Part shown: positions 33,236 through 41,934 of the stretch, one piece after another
Layout: every line of letters begins with the position of its first letter
Position numbering within the stretch: the stretch's first letter is position 1
Source: CAILZL01 sp963791615
Lineage (GTDB): Bacteria > Pseudomonadota > Gammaproteobacteria > Steroidobacterales > Steroidobacteraceae
Assembly (NCBI GenBank): GCA_963791615.1
Contig: CAWBTE010000019.1
Coordinates: 1 to 64,000, forward strand
Direction of reading: 5' to 3'
DNA: 64,000 bases
Program-made: the position numbers and the translations under genes
Notes under the pieces: generated by a model
The model's database searches: none
What the model was told of the DNA's origin: nothing
Seen by the model: the letters and a program-made list of their open reading frames with translations, nothing else

Positions 33236-34012
33236 TCAATCCACAGTATCCGTCCCCGGCGCTGCAACTGAACTATCCACCAGTAAATCCGGTTCGCGAA
33301 GCGTCATCAGGATACGTGCACGCGCCTGATCACGCAAAGCCTCAGTCTGGCTTCGATCCTTGCGATCCGGGTGCGCGGTCAGCGCGCCCAGTACTTCCAC
33401 CAGCACTTTGCCCGGACGGGGCCAGGGACTGCCGGGACGCAGCACGCGTCTGCTGCCATGCAGGGCCACGGGTACGACCGGCAGACTGGCGCGTTGTGCG
33501 GTCACGAATGCGCCCAGGTGAAATGCCTGTAACCCGACGCGATGCGTAAAGGTTCCTTCCGGAAAAAATACCATCGACTGGCCGGCCTGCGCGTCACGCA
33601 TGATGCGACGCGCATCCATGCCGCCGGCGTGCCGGTTGGCGCGATCGACAAACAAGGCGCCGATGCGTCGCAGCAACAAGCCCGCAAACGGCACGTGCAC
33701 CATTTCTTTCTTGATGACGAACGAAAAATTCGACGGCAGGGCTGCTTTCATCAACATGCCATCGAGGTAACTGCTGTGGTTGGCCACCACCACGCAAGGC
33801 GTGCCGGGCAACAGTTCCGCATGACGCAACTCATAGCGGATGCCGGTGATGCGCAACAGGGTGCGCGCCGCAAGCCGCGCCAGGCCTCGGCGCAGCTTCA
33901 GTCCCGGCAGGATGAGCAGTAGCAGCAGGGTGACGCAGCCGAGCACGGCCAGACACAGCCATGCATAACAGCCGTAAATCAGGCGCAAGGTATTGGTGAT
34001 GGGGCTGCTCAT
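33236..34012 (-). CDS. plsC: 1-acyl-glycerol-3-phosphate acyltransferase
   Basis: A 258-residue PlsC-like enzyme. A hydrophobic N-terminal anchor lies at about 15-38. HX4D is NHSSYLDG, followed by FVDRANR and the FPEGTFTH substrate motif. It transfers an acyl chain to lysophosphatidic acid at the inner membrane. It is transcribed towards the thiolase gene. The C-terminal tail (about 30 residues) is variable. Paralogues with other acyl acceptors cannot be excluded. Confidence 0.88.
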   Translation of the reverse strand: MSSPITNTLRLIYGCYAWLCLAVLGCVTLLLLLILPGLKLRRGLARLAARTLLRITGIRYELRHAELLPGTPCVVVANHSSYLDGMLMKAALPSNFSFVIKKEMVHVPFAGLLLRRIGALFVDRANRHAGGMDARRIMRDAQAGQSMVFFPEGTFTHRVGLQAFHLGAFVTAQRASLPVVPVALHGSRRVLRPGSPWPRPGKVLVEVLGALTAHPDRKDRSQTEALRDQARARILMTLREPDLLVDSSVAAPGTDTVD

Positions 34013-34291
34013 CGCGCAAACCGCTGAGCAACGGGTGACGCAAGGCAGGTAACGGGAGGCTCTTCAAGCATCAGAGGCGGCATTTTCTGTGAACTGATTC
34101 TCTTTATGTTAATCCGGAATATGTTCTGTGATTGTAATCACAACGGCAGATTGGTGGCTCCGCATACTGCGACATAACCAAGTTTAGCGGGGCAAGCGCA
34201 TTCGCAGTGATCTTCACCGGGCGGATGTGATTTGTAAGTGCGAATGAGTGTAGTACCCAAGTCCTCAGTGTATTCAAAATCGGAGCTGGCC

Positions 34292-35200
34292 GTGTCAGGC
34301 AATCTGCCGTCAACTACTGCTTCTGTCATCGACCGCTTCCTGGATGCGGTCTGGATGGAGCGTGGCCTGTCCCCTAACACCCTGTCGGCCTATCGCGCCG
34401 ATCTGGCCGGCCTGGATCGCTGGTTGCGCGAGCGTGGCAGCCAGATCAGCACCGCGACTCGCGCCGATCTGCTGGCCTTCATGGCCTGGCGCGTCGAATC
34501 CGGCGCCCGGCCACGATCCACTGCCCGCCAACTGTCCAGCTTTCGTCGCTTCTATCGTTACCTGTTGCGCGAGAGCGCGCTCAAGGAAGATCCCACCGCA
34601 CAGATTGCCATGCCGAAGATTGGTCGGGCCTTGCCCAAGTCGCTGACTGAGGAAGAGGTGGATTCGCTGCTGAATGCGCCGGCCACCAAGGATCCGCTGG
34701 GCAATCGTGATCGCACCATGCTGGAGGTGCTGTACGCCACCGGCCTGCGTGTTTCCGAACTGGTGAATCTGAAAATCAATCAGGTCAATCTCAATCAGGG
34801 CGTGTTGCGCATCGTCGGCAAGGGCGATCGTGAACGGCTGATCCCGCTGGGTGAAGAATCCGTGAAGTGGCTGGTGCAGTTTGCGCAGGGTTCGCGCATG
34901 GAAATCCTGCTGGAGCGGCAAAGTGACTACCTGTTCCCGACGCGTCGCGGTGATCACATGACCCGTCAGGCGTTCTGGCACATCATCAAACGCTATGCAC
35001 TCAAGGGTGGCATCAACAAGGATCTGTCGCCGCATACGCTGCGTCATGCATTTGCCACTCACCTGCTGAATCATGGTGCTGACTTGCGTGTGGTGCAGAT
35101 GTTGCTGGGGCACAGTGATTTGTCCACTACACAGATTTACACGCATGTGGCGCGCGAGCGCATGAAGGAATTACACGCGCAACATCATCCGAGGGGATGA
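34292..35200 (+). CDS. xerD: Tyrosine recombinase XerD
   Basis: A 302-residue tyrosine recombinase for dif-site dimer resolution. The SAM-like N-terminal domain is FLDAVWMERGLSPNTLSAYR. The catalytic Arg is in YATGLRVSEL, the HxxR in SPHTLRHAFATHLLNHGADL, then GHSDLSTTQIYTH with Tyr near 283. I use the GTG at 34292 because GGAG lies 7-10 bp upstream; two upstream ATGs (34238, 34244) are also in frame. A hairpin element begins 13 bp after the stop. Confidence 0.93.
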   Translation: MSGNLPSTTASVIDRFLDAVWMERGLSPNTLSAYRADLAGLDRWLRERGSQISTATRADLLAFMAWRVESGARPRSTARQLSSFRRFYRYLLRESALKEDPTAQIAMPKIGRALPKSLTEEEVDSLLNAPATKDPLGNRDRTMLEVLYATGLRVSELVNLKINQVNLNQGVLRIVGKGDRERLIPLGEESVKWLVQFAQGSRMEILLERQSDYLFPTRRGDHMTRQAFWHIIKRYALKGGINKDLSPHTLRHAFATHLLNHGADLRVVQMLLGHSDLSTTQIYTHVARERMKELHAQHHPRG

Positions 35201-35212
35201 GGTTAAGTTGGT

Positions 35213-35322
35213 GTCGGTCTTGGGTCTGGGTTTGCCAAGACACGCTGCGAGTACATCCTTGTAAGCTCGACGGCCGGATCCTTCCGGCCGACGGTCTTGG
35301 CAAACCCAGACCCAAGACCGAC
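35213..35322. repeat. Long-stem hairpin element, copy 2
   Basis: Perfect 29-bp arms at 35213-35241 and 35294-35322 (TCGGTCTTGGGTCTGGGTTT and on) enclose a 52-nt core at 35242-35293. The core holds mini-hairpins TACA-TCCT-TGTA and CGGCCGG-ATCCTT-CCGGCCG. Relative to copy 1 at 24652-24765, the second mini-stem shows paired substitutions that preserve pairing. It lies 12 bp after xerD and just before an intrinsic terminator. Confidence 0.9.
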
Positions 35323-35337
35323 TTGATTACAATTAAG

Positions 35338-35359
35338 GCCCGCAATAGCGGGCTTTTTT
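35338..35359 (+). terminator. Intrinsic terminator after xerD
   Basis: GCCCGC-AATA-GCGGGC followed by TTTTTT, 15 bp beyond the long-stem hairpin element and about 140 bp after the xerD stop. Confidence 0.88.
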
Positions 35360-35460
35360 GCTGGTGAGGGGGTTGGCGAGCAAGCACCCGCGAGCAGTCG
35401 GCTATGATGGGTGCTTGTTGCCACATTCATGAGTCGTCCGTGAACACTGTAGATCAAGTC

Positions 35461-37523
35461 ATGCCCGCCAGAAACTGACACAACTGATTGCCCTTGCTTG
35501 CGCCTGCGGCACGGCGGTTGCCGCCGAGACGCAACCTGGAATTCTGGAGACGGTGATTGTCACCAGCCCACCACTGGCGCTGGGCGCTGAAGCATTTTCC
35601 ACGATGCATCTTGCGGGAGACGAACTGGCAACTGCATCGCGTCTGGATGTGGGTTTGAGTCAGGTGCCCGGACTGTCGCTGTTCCGGCGTGACAGCAGTT
35701 TGTCGGCCAATCCCACCACACAAGGCATGTCATTGCGTTCCATTGCGCCTTCGGGTGCGGGTCGCGCGCTGGTCACGCTGGATGGCGTGCCGCTGAACGA
35801 TCCGTTCGGCAACTGGGTGATCTGGAGCGCCTTGCCGCCTGAGGCGATTGCCGAAGCCGATGTAGTGCGTGGTGCGGGTGCAGGACCTTATGGTTCCGGT
35901 TCGCTCACGGGCGTGGTCACACTGACTGAACAGCGTGGTGTTGGCCTGACTGCTGTCAATGCCGAAATCGGCGAACTCGGGCAGCGTCGCATCGCTGCTG
36001 CGGGCGGCACAGACGTGGGTGGCGTAGCTCTGTTCGGTAGCGCTTCGGCGCAACAATCAGACGGCTGGATTCCCATCTCAAGCAGGCAACGTGGCGCCGC
36101 AGATAACGAAGTGACACTCAGTGCCGCCAATGCTTCGTTACGCGGTGAGTTTCAACCGGTTGCTGGCACCGCAGTCGCAATGCGCGTGGCCGCTTACAAC
36201 GAACATCGCGATTCCGGATTGGTGGGCGCCAGCTCCAGCGCCAAGGGTGTGCTGGCCAGTGTTACGGCCGCGCATCCGGAGCAGGCGGGCGAACTGGGCT
36301 GGCGGTTGCAGACCTGGTGGCGCGACACCGATTTCACTAATCTTTCGGCTACTGTGGGCAGCGGCCGTGCCAGCACCACGCCCAGTAACGAGCAGTACGC
36401 AACGCCGGCAATCGGCTGGGGCGCCAACGCTGCCTTGCGGGGCCAGTTAGCCTGGTTGAACTGGGAAGTCGGGACCGATGTGCGCTACGCAAAGGGTGAG
36501 TCGCGCGAGTACTTTCAGTTGGTATCCGGCGCCTTCACCCAGGAACGAATTGCCGGTGGCAAGACGCTGATCAGCGGTGTGTACCTGGAAACGGCTGCAC
36601 GCACGGAAAATTGGCTGGCCACAGTGGGGATTCGCGCCGATCAATGGCGCAGTTCCGATGGGCATCTCGTCCAGCGCGCCCGCTCTAATGGCGCGATCAG
36701 CCTGGAGCAGTATCCCGAATCCCAATCCGGTGTGGTGCCCACCGCGCGTGCCGGTATTCGCCGTGCATTTGCCGGCGGTACGTATCTGCGTGCGGCGGCA
36801 TACAGCGGCTTTCGAACGCCATCGCTTAACGAACTGTATCGGCCGTTTCGTCTCGGCAATAACATCACCCAAGCCAATGCCGCATTGCGGCCGGAGCGCT
36901 TGTATGGCGTTGAGCTTGGCGCGGGTGGCGCGGTGGGGGTTTGGTCATGGGATCTGACGCTGTTCCAGAACCAGCTCAAGCATGCGATTACCAATGTCAC
37001 CATTGGCCAGGGGCCGGGCACCTTTCCCGGCGCGGGCTTTGTGCCGGCGGGTGGCTTGTTGATCCAGCGGCAGAATGCCGGCGATATCGATGCGACCGGC
37101 CTTGAAGCCGAAATGCGCTGGCGACTGACGGACAAGTATTCCCTGCGCACCGCGCTGGCAGTGGTGGATGCAGAAGTGGATGGCGGCACGCAGGCGTCAC
37201 AACTGACCGGCAAGCGTCCGGCACAAGCGCCGCGCAGCACGATTACAGCCGGACTGGTAATGAAGCCCTTCGCGCACTGGGTCGGCAATCTCAACTATCG
37301 CTATGAAAGCGCGCGGTATGCCGACGACTTGAATACCCTGCAACTGGGATCGGCCAGTGCTGTCGATGCACGCATCACCTGGGCGCCATCACCGCGCTTC
37401 GGAATTTACGCAGCAGTCAACAATCTGCTTGATGCCGATATTGCCACCACCCGGACCGCTGATAACGTGGTGAGTTACGCTGCGCCACGCACCTTCATGA
37501 TCGGCGTGCGAGTGGGTTCCTGA
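35461..37523 (+). CDS. TonB-dependent receptor (start frame broken)
   Basis: An outer-membrane receptor of about 685 residues. The plug domain is evident (VPGLSLFRRDSSLSANPTTQ, LVTLDGVPLNDPFGNWVIWS, PYGSGSLTGVVTL), and the barrel ends YAAPRTFMIGVRVGS. The main frame reads back through a signal peptide (KLTQLIALACACGTAVAA) but has no start codon before an upstream stop. The ATG at 35461 (MPAR) is one base out of frame. One extra base in CAGAAACTG would join them. Otherwise translation could begin only at a GTG at 35553, without a signal. The ligand is unknown. Confidence 0.82.
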
Positions 37524-37534
37524 TCGCAAAACAA

Positions 37535-37570
37535 AAGGCCCGCCCAACTTGGAATTATTGGGCGGGCCTT
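37535..37570. terminator. Bidirectional terminator
   Basis: AAGGCCCGCCC (37535-37545) pairs perfectly with GGGCGGGCCTT (37560-37570) around a 14-nt loop. A/T runs on the outside serve both strands, between the convergent TonB receptor and fdxA genes. Confidence 0.88.
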
Positions 37571-37595
37571 CATGTTCACGCCCTGAAGAGGGTGA

Positions 37596-37919
37596 TTAAC
37601 GCTCCAGCAGCTTCAGCTTGTCAGCCTTGCCATCCCAGTCCTTGGCATCGGCGGGCGGGGTCTTGCGTTCGGTAATCACCGGCCAGTTCTTGGCCAGCTC
37701 GGCATTGAGCTTGAGGAACTGTTCCTGACCCTTGGGCACTTCTTCTTCCGAGTGGATGGCTTCGGCCGGACATTCCGGTTCGCACAGGGTGCAGTCAATG
37801 CATTCATCCGGGTCGATCACCAGAAAGTTCGGGCCTTCATGGAAGCAGTCCACCGGGCAAACTTCCACGCAATCCATGTACTTGCATTTGATGCAGTTTT
37901 CGGTGACGACAAAGGTCAT
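37596..37919 (-). CDS. fdxA: Seven-iron ferredoxin FdxA
   Basis: A 107-residue ferredoxin with cysteines at 9, 12, 17, 21, 25, 40, 43, 46 and 50 (ENCIKCKYMDCVEVCPVDCF, DECIDCTLCEPECPAEAI). This is the [3Fe-4S][4Fe-4S] arrangement of the FdxA/Azotobacter FdI type. The C-terminal LAKNWPVITERKTPPADAKD is also typical. It is a monocistronic cytosolic electron carrier. Confidence 0.95.
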   Translation of the reverse strand: MTFVVTENCIKCKYMDCVEVCPVDCFHEGPNFLVIDPDECIDCTLCEPECPAEAIHSEEEVPKGQEQFLKLNAELAKNWPVITERKTPPADAKDWDGKADKLKLLER

Positions 37920-38018
37920 TGAGCAGCTCCAGAAACCAGGGCGCGTCGGTGGCGACGCGAGGGGCCGCTATTCTGCCAAACCGCAGCCGGATCGCAAGCC
38001 GGGTTTTTGCCGGGCTAC

Positions 38019-38546
38019 TCAGGGGATAGTGTGCAGATGCAGGGGTTCACGACCCGCGGCGCGGTCTTCCAGGAAACGCTCCAGACTGAAGCGGATGCTC
38101 TCAAAGGCGAGGTCTGGCCACGGAATTTCATGTGCCTGTACCAGTTTGACCTCAAGGCTTTCCGGGCCGATGCCAAAATCGAGGTTACGCAGCCGGGCGC
38201 GGAACATCATGTGTACCTGGTGGGTATGCAGGACGTTGACGACCGCCAGCAGCGAGCCGATTTCCACATCGGCCAAGGCTTCCTCCTGGGCCTCGCGCGC
38301 TGCGCCATCCTGTACGGTTTCGCCGTTTTCCATGAAGCCGGCCGGCAGGGTCCAGTAGCCAAGCCGGGGTTCAATGGCGCGTCGGCAGATCAAGATCCTG
38401 TCTTCCCACACAGGCACACAACCGGCAATGATGCGCGGGTTCTGATAGTGGATGGTGTGGCACGCCGGACAGACGTGGCGGGGCAGGTGGTCGCCGGACG
38501 GAATTTCGACCTGGACAGTATGGCCGCAGTGGCAACAGAACTTCAT
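38019..38546 (-). CDS. Nudix hydrolase with zinc ribbon
   Basis: A 175-residue protein. An N-terminal zinc ribbon (C4, C7, C26, C29: CCHCG, CPACH) is followed by a Nudix domain. The Nudix box reads GFMENGETVQDGAAREAQEE and then A in place of the usual final Gly region. The sequence before it (CRRAIEPRLGYWTLPAGF) is typical of the NudC-like ADP-ribose/NADH pyrophosphatase group. It probably hydrolyses a nucleoside-diphosphate-linked substrate. It lies 30 bp after a thioesterase gene on the same strand. Confidence 0.9.
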   Translation of the reverse strand: MKFCCHCGHTVQVEIPSGDHLPRHVCPACHTIHYQNPRIIAGCVPVWEDRILICRRAIEPRLGYWTLPAGFMENGETVQDGAAREAQEEALADVEIGSLLAVVNVLHTHQVHMMFRARLRNLDFGIGPESLEVKLVQAHEIPWPDLAFESIRFSLERFLEDRAAGREPLHLHTIP

Positions 38547-38576
38547 GGTGGACTTGCTGGACGATTGATTGGCGAA

Positions 38577-39053
38577 TTATGGCAGCACTGCCTGTTTCTG
38601 GCTTGCATCGAATCGCACCAACGCGACAAACTCACCCTTGAAGTTGCCAACGGGTTGGCCCAGGTACTCAAGGATCGAGACGACTGAAATTCTGGCCTTG
38701 CCCTTGCGCGCCAGCACTCGCATGAACGACGGCCATTGCGCTGGTTCTTCCAGACAGGACCACGCAACGAACTCGCCCTGAATGGGCAACTCATACTCCA
38801 TGGTGTTGCGCTGGATCACCAGCCGGCAAGTTATGCCCTCAGTTCGCAAGCGAGTATGCAGCAATGACCATGCTGCGAGGATGGCCAGCGCAGAGGCGCT
38901 GCCACCGAACACCGTTTCCCGGTGGTTGATGTTCGGCTCAAGCGGCGCCCGCAGCACAACCGACTCGGGTGCAATCGAATCCACTGAAATCTGCATGGCA
39001 GCGGAAAGTGGAATGTGACTATGCAGGTATTGCTGAAGTTCAGCAGCTGTCAT
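38577..39053 (-). CDS. YiiD-type hotdog thioesterase
   Basis: About 158 residues from the ATG at 39053 (MTAAELQQYLHSHIPLSAAM). A TTG eight codons earlier overlaps the upstream VOC stop and is an alternative start. The hotdog-fold motif NHRETVFGGSASALAILAAW matches the YiiD C-terminal thioesterase domain, in which HRxTxFGGS is the active helix. The acyl substrate is unknown. It probably shares a transcript with the VOC gene upstream. Confidence 0.85.
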   Translation of the reverse strand: MTAAELQQYLHSHIPLSAAMQISVDSIAPESVVLRAPLEPNINHRETVFGGSASALAILAAWSLLHTRLRTEGITCRLVIQRNTMEYELPIQGEFVAWSCLEEPAQWPSFMRVLARKGKARISVVSILEYLGQPVGNFKGEFVALVRFDASQKQAVLP

Positions 39054-39073
39054 GGCGTGTGGTTGGATCTGGC

Positions 39074-39466
39074 TCAAACCGTTATCTCGATGCGATTGCC
39101 ATCAGGATCAAGAACCACACTTTCGTAGTAACCATCGCCAGTATGCCTTGGGCCATCCAGCACGGGGAAGCCATCCGCCTTCAGACGCATTGTGAGTTCA
39201 TCCACCGATTGCTCCGAACCCACAGAGATCGCCAGGTGCGTGAGGCCCATGCGCTGCGCGCCCGGCTCTATGGCAACGGGACTCAGCGTCGATGTCTTCA
39301 TGAGTTCCATTCGAGGCCCATCCGTGAAGCTCAGGAAGCAGGACTCGAATCCTTTCGCTTCATTCTTGTATCCGGCGTTCGCTGTCGCAGCAAAGTACTT
39401 CATATAGAAGGCTTTGCAGCGCTCGATGTCTGTTGTCCAGAGGGCTATGTGTTCGATGCGCATCAT
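39074..39466 (-). CDS. VOC/glyoxalase-fold protein
   Basis: A 130-residue vicinal-oxygen-chelate protein. MMRIEHIALWTTDIERCKAF supplies the first metal His, GLTHLAISVG a second, and SVVLDPDGNRIEI ends the second beta-alpha-beta unit. The family includes glyoxalase I-like and fosfomycin-resistance enzymes; this one cannot be assigned further. It stands at the edge of an AT-richer patch and may be acquired. Confidence 0.88.
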   Translation of the reverse strand: MMRIEHIALWTTDIERCKAFYMKYFAATANAGYKNEAKGFESCFLSFTDGPRMELMKTSTLSPVAIEPGAQRMGLTHLAISVGSEQSVDELTMRLKADGFPVLDGPRHTGDGYYESVVLDPDGNRIEITV

Positions 39467-39565
39467 TGTCCGGAAGAAAGGGGCTCTATGGTTCGATACT
39501 GACGTTCGAGCTTAACGTTTGACTTAGAGTGCTTGCGCGGTACACATCGGGTTTGAGTATTTCCA

Positions 39566-39969
39566 TCACGCGCGACGGCTTGGCCACTCGTTGAACTCGA
39601 ACTGCTTGACAACCCATGTGCGTGCTTTAGTGCCGAGCATGAAGCGCTTCAGGCCTTGCAGATCTTCGTGCCCTTTGACGACTTGCATGAGCCATTGGAC
39701 AAGCCTTTACCTCGATGTGCCTCAAGAATGAATACATCAGCGAGAAAGGCGAACGTAGCTTTGTCGGTAACAACGCGAGCGAACCCTACTTGCTCGGCTC
39801 CTCGGTACAGGCCGAAACACAATGAGTTGTTTATGGCTCGCTCGACTACAGCGCGCGGAATACCAAGTGACCAGTAGCTTTGCGTGAGAAACGCGTGAAT
39901 GACGGCGATATCCAGCCGCTCGGGCTTAGTAGAGATCTCGTACTCGTGGAATTGATTGTTGGCTGGCAT
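39566..39969 (-). pseudogene. GNAT acetyltransferase, frameshifted
   Basis: From the ATG at 39969 (MPANNQFHEYEIST) the frame encodes a GNAT N-terminus, YWSLGIPRAVVERAINNSLC, FGLYRGAEQVGFARVVTDKA and FLADVFILEAHRGKGLS. It then leaves the family. The +1/-1 alternative frame continues it as LVQWLMQVVKGHEDLQGLKR and FMLGTKARTW, ending near 39566. The switch lies near 39700 (GGTAAAGGCTTGTCC). A single-base indel would restore a protein of about 134 residues. Confidence 0.75.
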
Positions 39970-40005
39970 ATGAAGCGCTCTAACTACAATACAAGTAGAG
40001 GTCAT

Positions 40006-40257
40006 TGTTACAGGCCCTGAATGGCCATTTATAAAGGGACTTGATACCGTATATCGACATGACCTTCTCCTGCTTTCCCTTGACTAACAATTACTTGTGT
40101 TCTTTGTAGTCGATGATAATGAAAAAAGCAAAAGGGACTTGGGAACGGTGGTTCCCGGTGGCCATTCGAAGGACAGTTTGCAAGACATGGCGAAACCGTA
40201 AGCATCTCGTGTAACTACTTTTATACTGTGTCTTTAAGCAAGACTTGACACGCGCAC
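40006..40257. other. AT-richer intergenic region
   Basis: This region holds a 34-codon basic ORF at about 40120 (MIMKKAKGTWERWFPVAIRR) without recognised similarity. It is clearly richer in A+T than its surroundings and presumably contains the promoter of the MFS gene. No other feature is supportable. Confidence 0.4.
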
Positions 40258-41472
40258 GTGACAACACAACAAGACAAAAACCAGTCGGACAACTACATCT
40301 CCATGGCGGTCATTGCGCTGGCGCTGGCGGCGTTTGCCAACGGCATTTCGCAACGCGTCACCGATCCCATGTTGCCGCGTCTGGCCAGTGAGTTTTTGCT
40401 GCCGCTGGGTACGGTGTCGTGGGTGGTGACCAGCTTCACCTTGGGCAATGCCCTGTGTCAGATGTTTTTTGGGCCGATTGGCGATCGCTATGGCAAGTAT
40501 CTGGTGGTGGCCTGGGTCTGTGTGGCGGCCAGTGTAGCGTCGTTACTGTGCGCGTTAGCGCCGACGCTGCCGTTGTTGCTGGCCGGGCGTGCGTTGGCAG
40601 GTGGAATGATCGCGGCGATTATTCCGCTGGCCATGGCCTGGATTGGCGATGTGGTGCCTTATGAGCGCCGCCAGCCGGTGCTGGCGCAGTTTCTGATCGG
40701 ACAGATTCTGGGTGTATCAGCCGGGCAGCTGATGGGCGGTCTTTCTGCCGACTACTTCAGCTGGCGCGCCCCGTTTTTTGTGGTGGCTGCCGTGCTGTTG
40801 CTGGATGCCGCGTTATTGTTTGCCGTACGCCGGCGGCTGCCGGCATCGGCATTGCTTACCCGTCGCGGTGAAGGCCATGTCCTGCAGCATATGTGGCGCG
40901 AGATATCTCTGGTCATGGCGCAGAGTTGGGCGCGTGTGGTGTTGCTCACGGTGTTTCTGGAAGGCGCGTTCGTATTTGGCGCCTTTGCGTTTTTCGCTTC
41001 GCATATCCATCACGTGCTGGCGGTGTCTTTGACGGTGGCGGGCGCCATTGTCATGTTGTTTGGTTTCGGCGGCGTGTTATTTGCTGTGGCATCAAGGCGC
41101 TTGTTGCCGCGCCTGGGCGAAGCCGGTCTGGCGCGCTGGGGTGCGGGCATCATGCTGGTGTCATTGAGCGTTATTGCGCTGGGCAACACTCTCGGAATTG
41201 TGGCGCTGGGTTGCTTCAGCTTGGGCTTGGGGTTTTACATGCTGCATAACACGCTGCAGACCAATGCCACGCAAATGGCGCCAGAGCGTCGCGGCGCCGC
41301 CATGTCGGCGTTTGCGTTTTGCTACTTTCTTGGCCAGTCGGTGGGAGTGGCGACGGCTGGGTTGCTGGTGGGACACATCGGCACATCCAGTGTGATTTTC
41401 GCCGCCGGTCCGGGTGTACTGCTGGTGGCGCTTTATTTTGTGCGCGCCAAGGCTCGGCCGGCATCGAGGTGA
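40258..41472 (+). CDS. MFS efflux transporter
   Basis: A 404-residue major-facilitator protein with about 12 hydrophobic spans. After span 1 comes SQRVTDPMLPRLASEFLLPL. The motif GPIGDRYGKYLVV between spans 2 and 3 is the MFS motif A (GxxxDRxGRR). GRALAGGMIAAIIPLAMAWI resembles motif C of drug antiporters. The start is a GTG at 40258 with no strong ribosome site; the ATG at 40303 is an alternative. The substrate is unknown; DHA1-type drug/proton exchange is the best guess. Confidence 0.88.
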   Translation: MTTQQDKNQSDNYISMAVIALALAAFANGISQRVTDPMLPRLASEFLLPLGTVSWVVTSFTLGNALCQMFFGPIGDRYGKYLVVAWVCVAASVASLLCALAPTLPLLLAGRALAGGMIAAIIPLAMAWIGDVVPYERRQPVLAQFLIGQILGVSAGQLMGGLSADYFSWRAPFFVVAAVLLLDAALLFAVRRRLPASALLTRRGEGHVLQHMWREISLVMAQSWARVVLLTVFLEGAFVFGAFAFFASHIHHVLAVSLTVAGAIVMLFGFGGVLFAVASRRLLPRLGEAGLARWGAGIMLVSLSVIALGNTLGIVALGCFSLGLGFYMLHNTLQTNATQMAPERRGAAMSAFAFCYFLGQSVGVATAGLLVGHIGTSSVIFAAGPGVLLVALYFVRAKARPASR

Positions 41473-41535
41473 CGAGCTGCTGGGTATCTGTAGTACGCTC
41501 TAATCCTGATCAAATCTTCGTTGTCTGGAGTTGTC

Positions 41536-41922
41536 ATGAATTCAAAAGCACGTCGCCCCTTGGTGAAAGTGGCCAGCGTCCTGGCATTAGCCAAACAGCG
41601 TTTAAAAGATGCCAAGCAGAAAGTCGCCGCCGTCAAGGAGGTACTGCAGGCCACCAGGAATCTGCTCAAAGCCGCCAAGAAAGATTTGAAGGACGCCAGG
41701 AAAGCAGCCAAAGCGGCCAAGGCTGCTACCAGGACACCATTGAAGGTGACAGCCAGCAAGAAGAAGTCGGCTGTAGTTAAGAAGAAAAAGATCGGCAAGT
41801 CAGCGGTCAAAGCGCCAGCGCCCAAACAACGCAAGAAAGCAGTCAAGCCTGCTGCGGATGGCAAGTCAGTGGCAGTTGAAAAATCAGCCGTGCTGGGCGC
41901 GGATGCAGCGGCAAGCAAGTAA
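41536..41922 (+). CDS. Histone-H1-like Lys/Ala-rich protein
   Basis: A 128-residue, strongly basic, low-complexity protein. KVASVLALAKQRLKDAKQKV is followed by many KAAKK, KAAKAAK and KKKSAVVKKKK runs and KAPAPKQRKKAVKPA. It resembles bacterial H1-like proteins (AlgP or Hc1-type tails) expected to bind nucleic acid non-specifically. The N-terminal 45 residues could form an amphipathic helix. The start at the ATG at 41536 is preferred over a TTG five codons earlier. It is an isolated gene between an MFS pump and a helicase. Confidence 0.8.
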   Translation: MNSKARRPLVKVASVLALAKQRLKDAKQKVAAVKEVLQATRNLLKAAKKDLKDARKAAKAAKAATRTPLKVTASKKKSAVVKKKKIGKSAVKAPAPKQRKKAVKPAADGKSVAVEKSAVLGADAAASK

Positions 41923-41934
41923 CGGCCAGATTGA

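Noticed and set aside
34138..34329. Minus-strand frame encoding a Cys-containing peptide (HCECACPAKLGYVAVCGATN) beside xerD
   Set aside because: It overlaps the 5' end of xerD, shows no recognisable family, and its Cys spacing does not match rubredoxin or a zinc ribbon. It cannot be supported as a gene.
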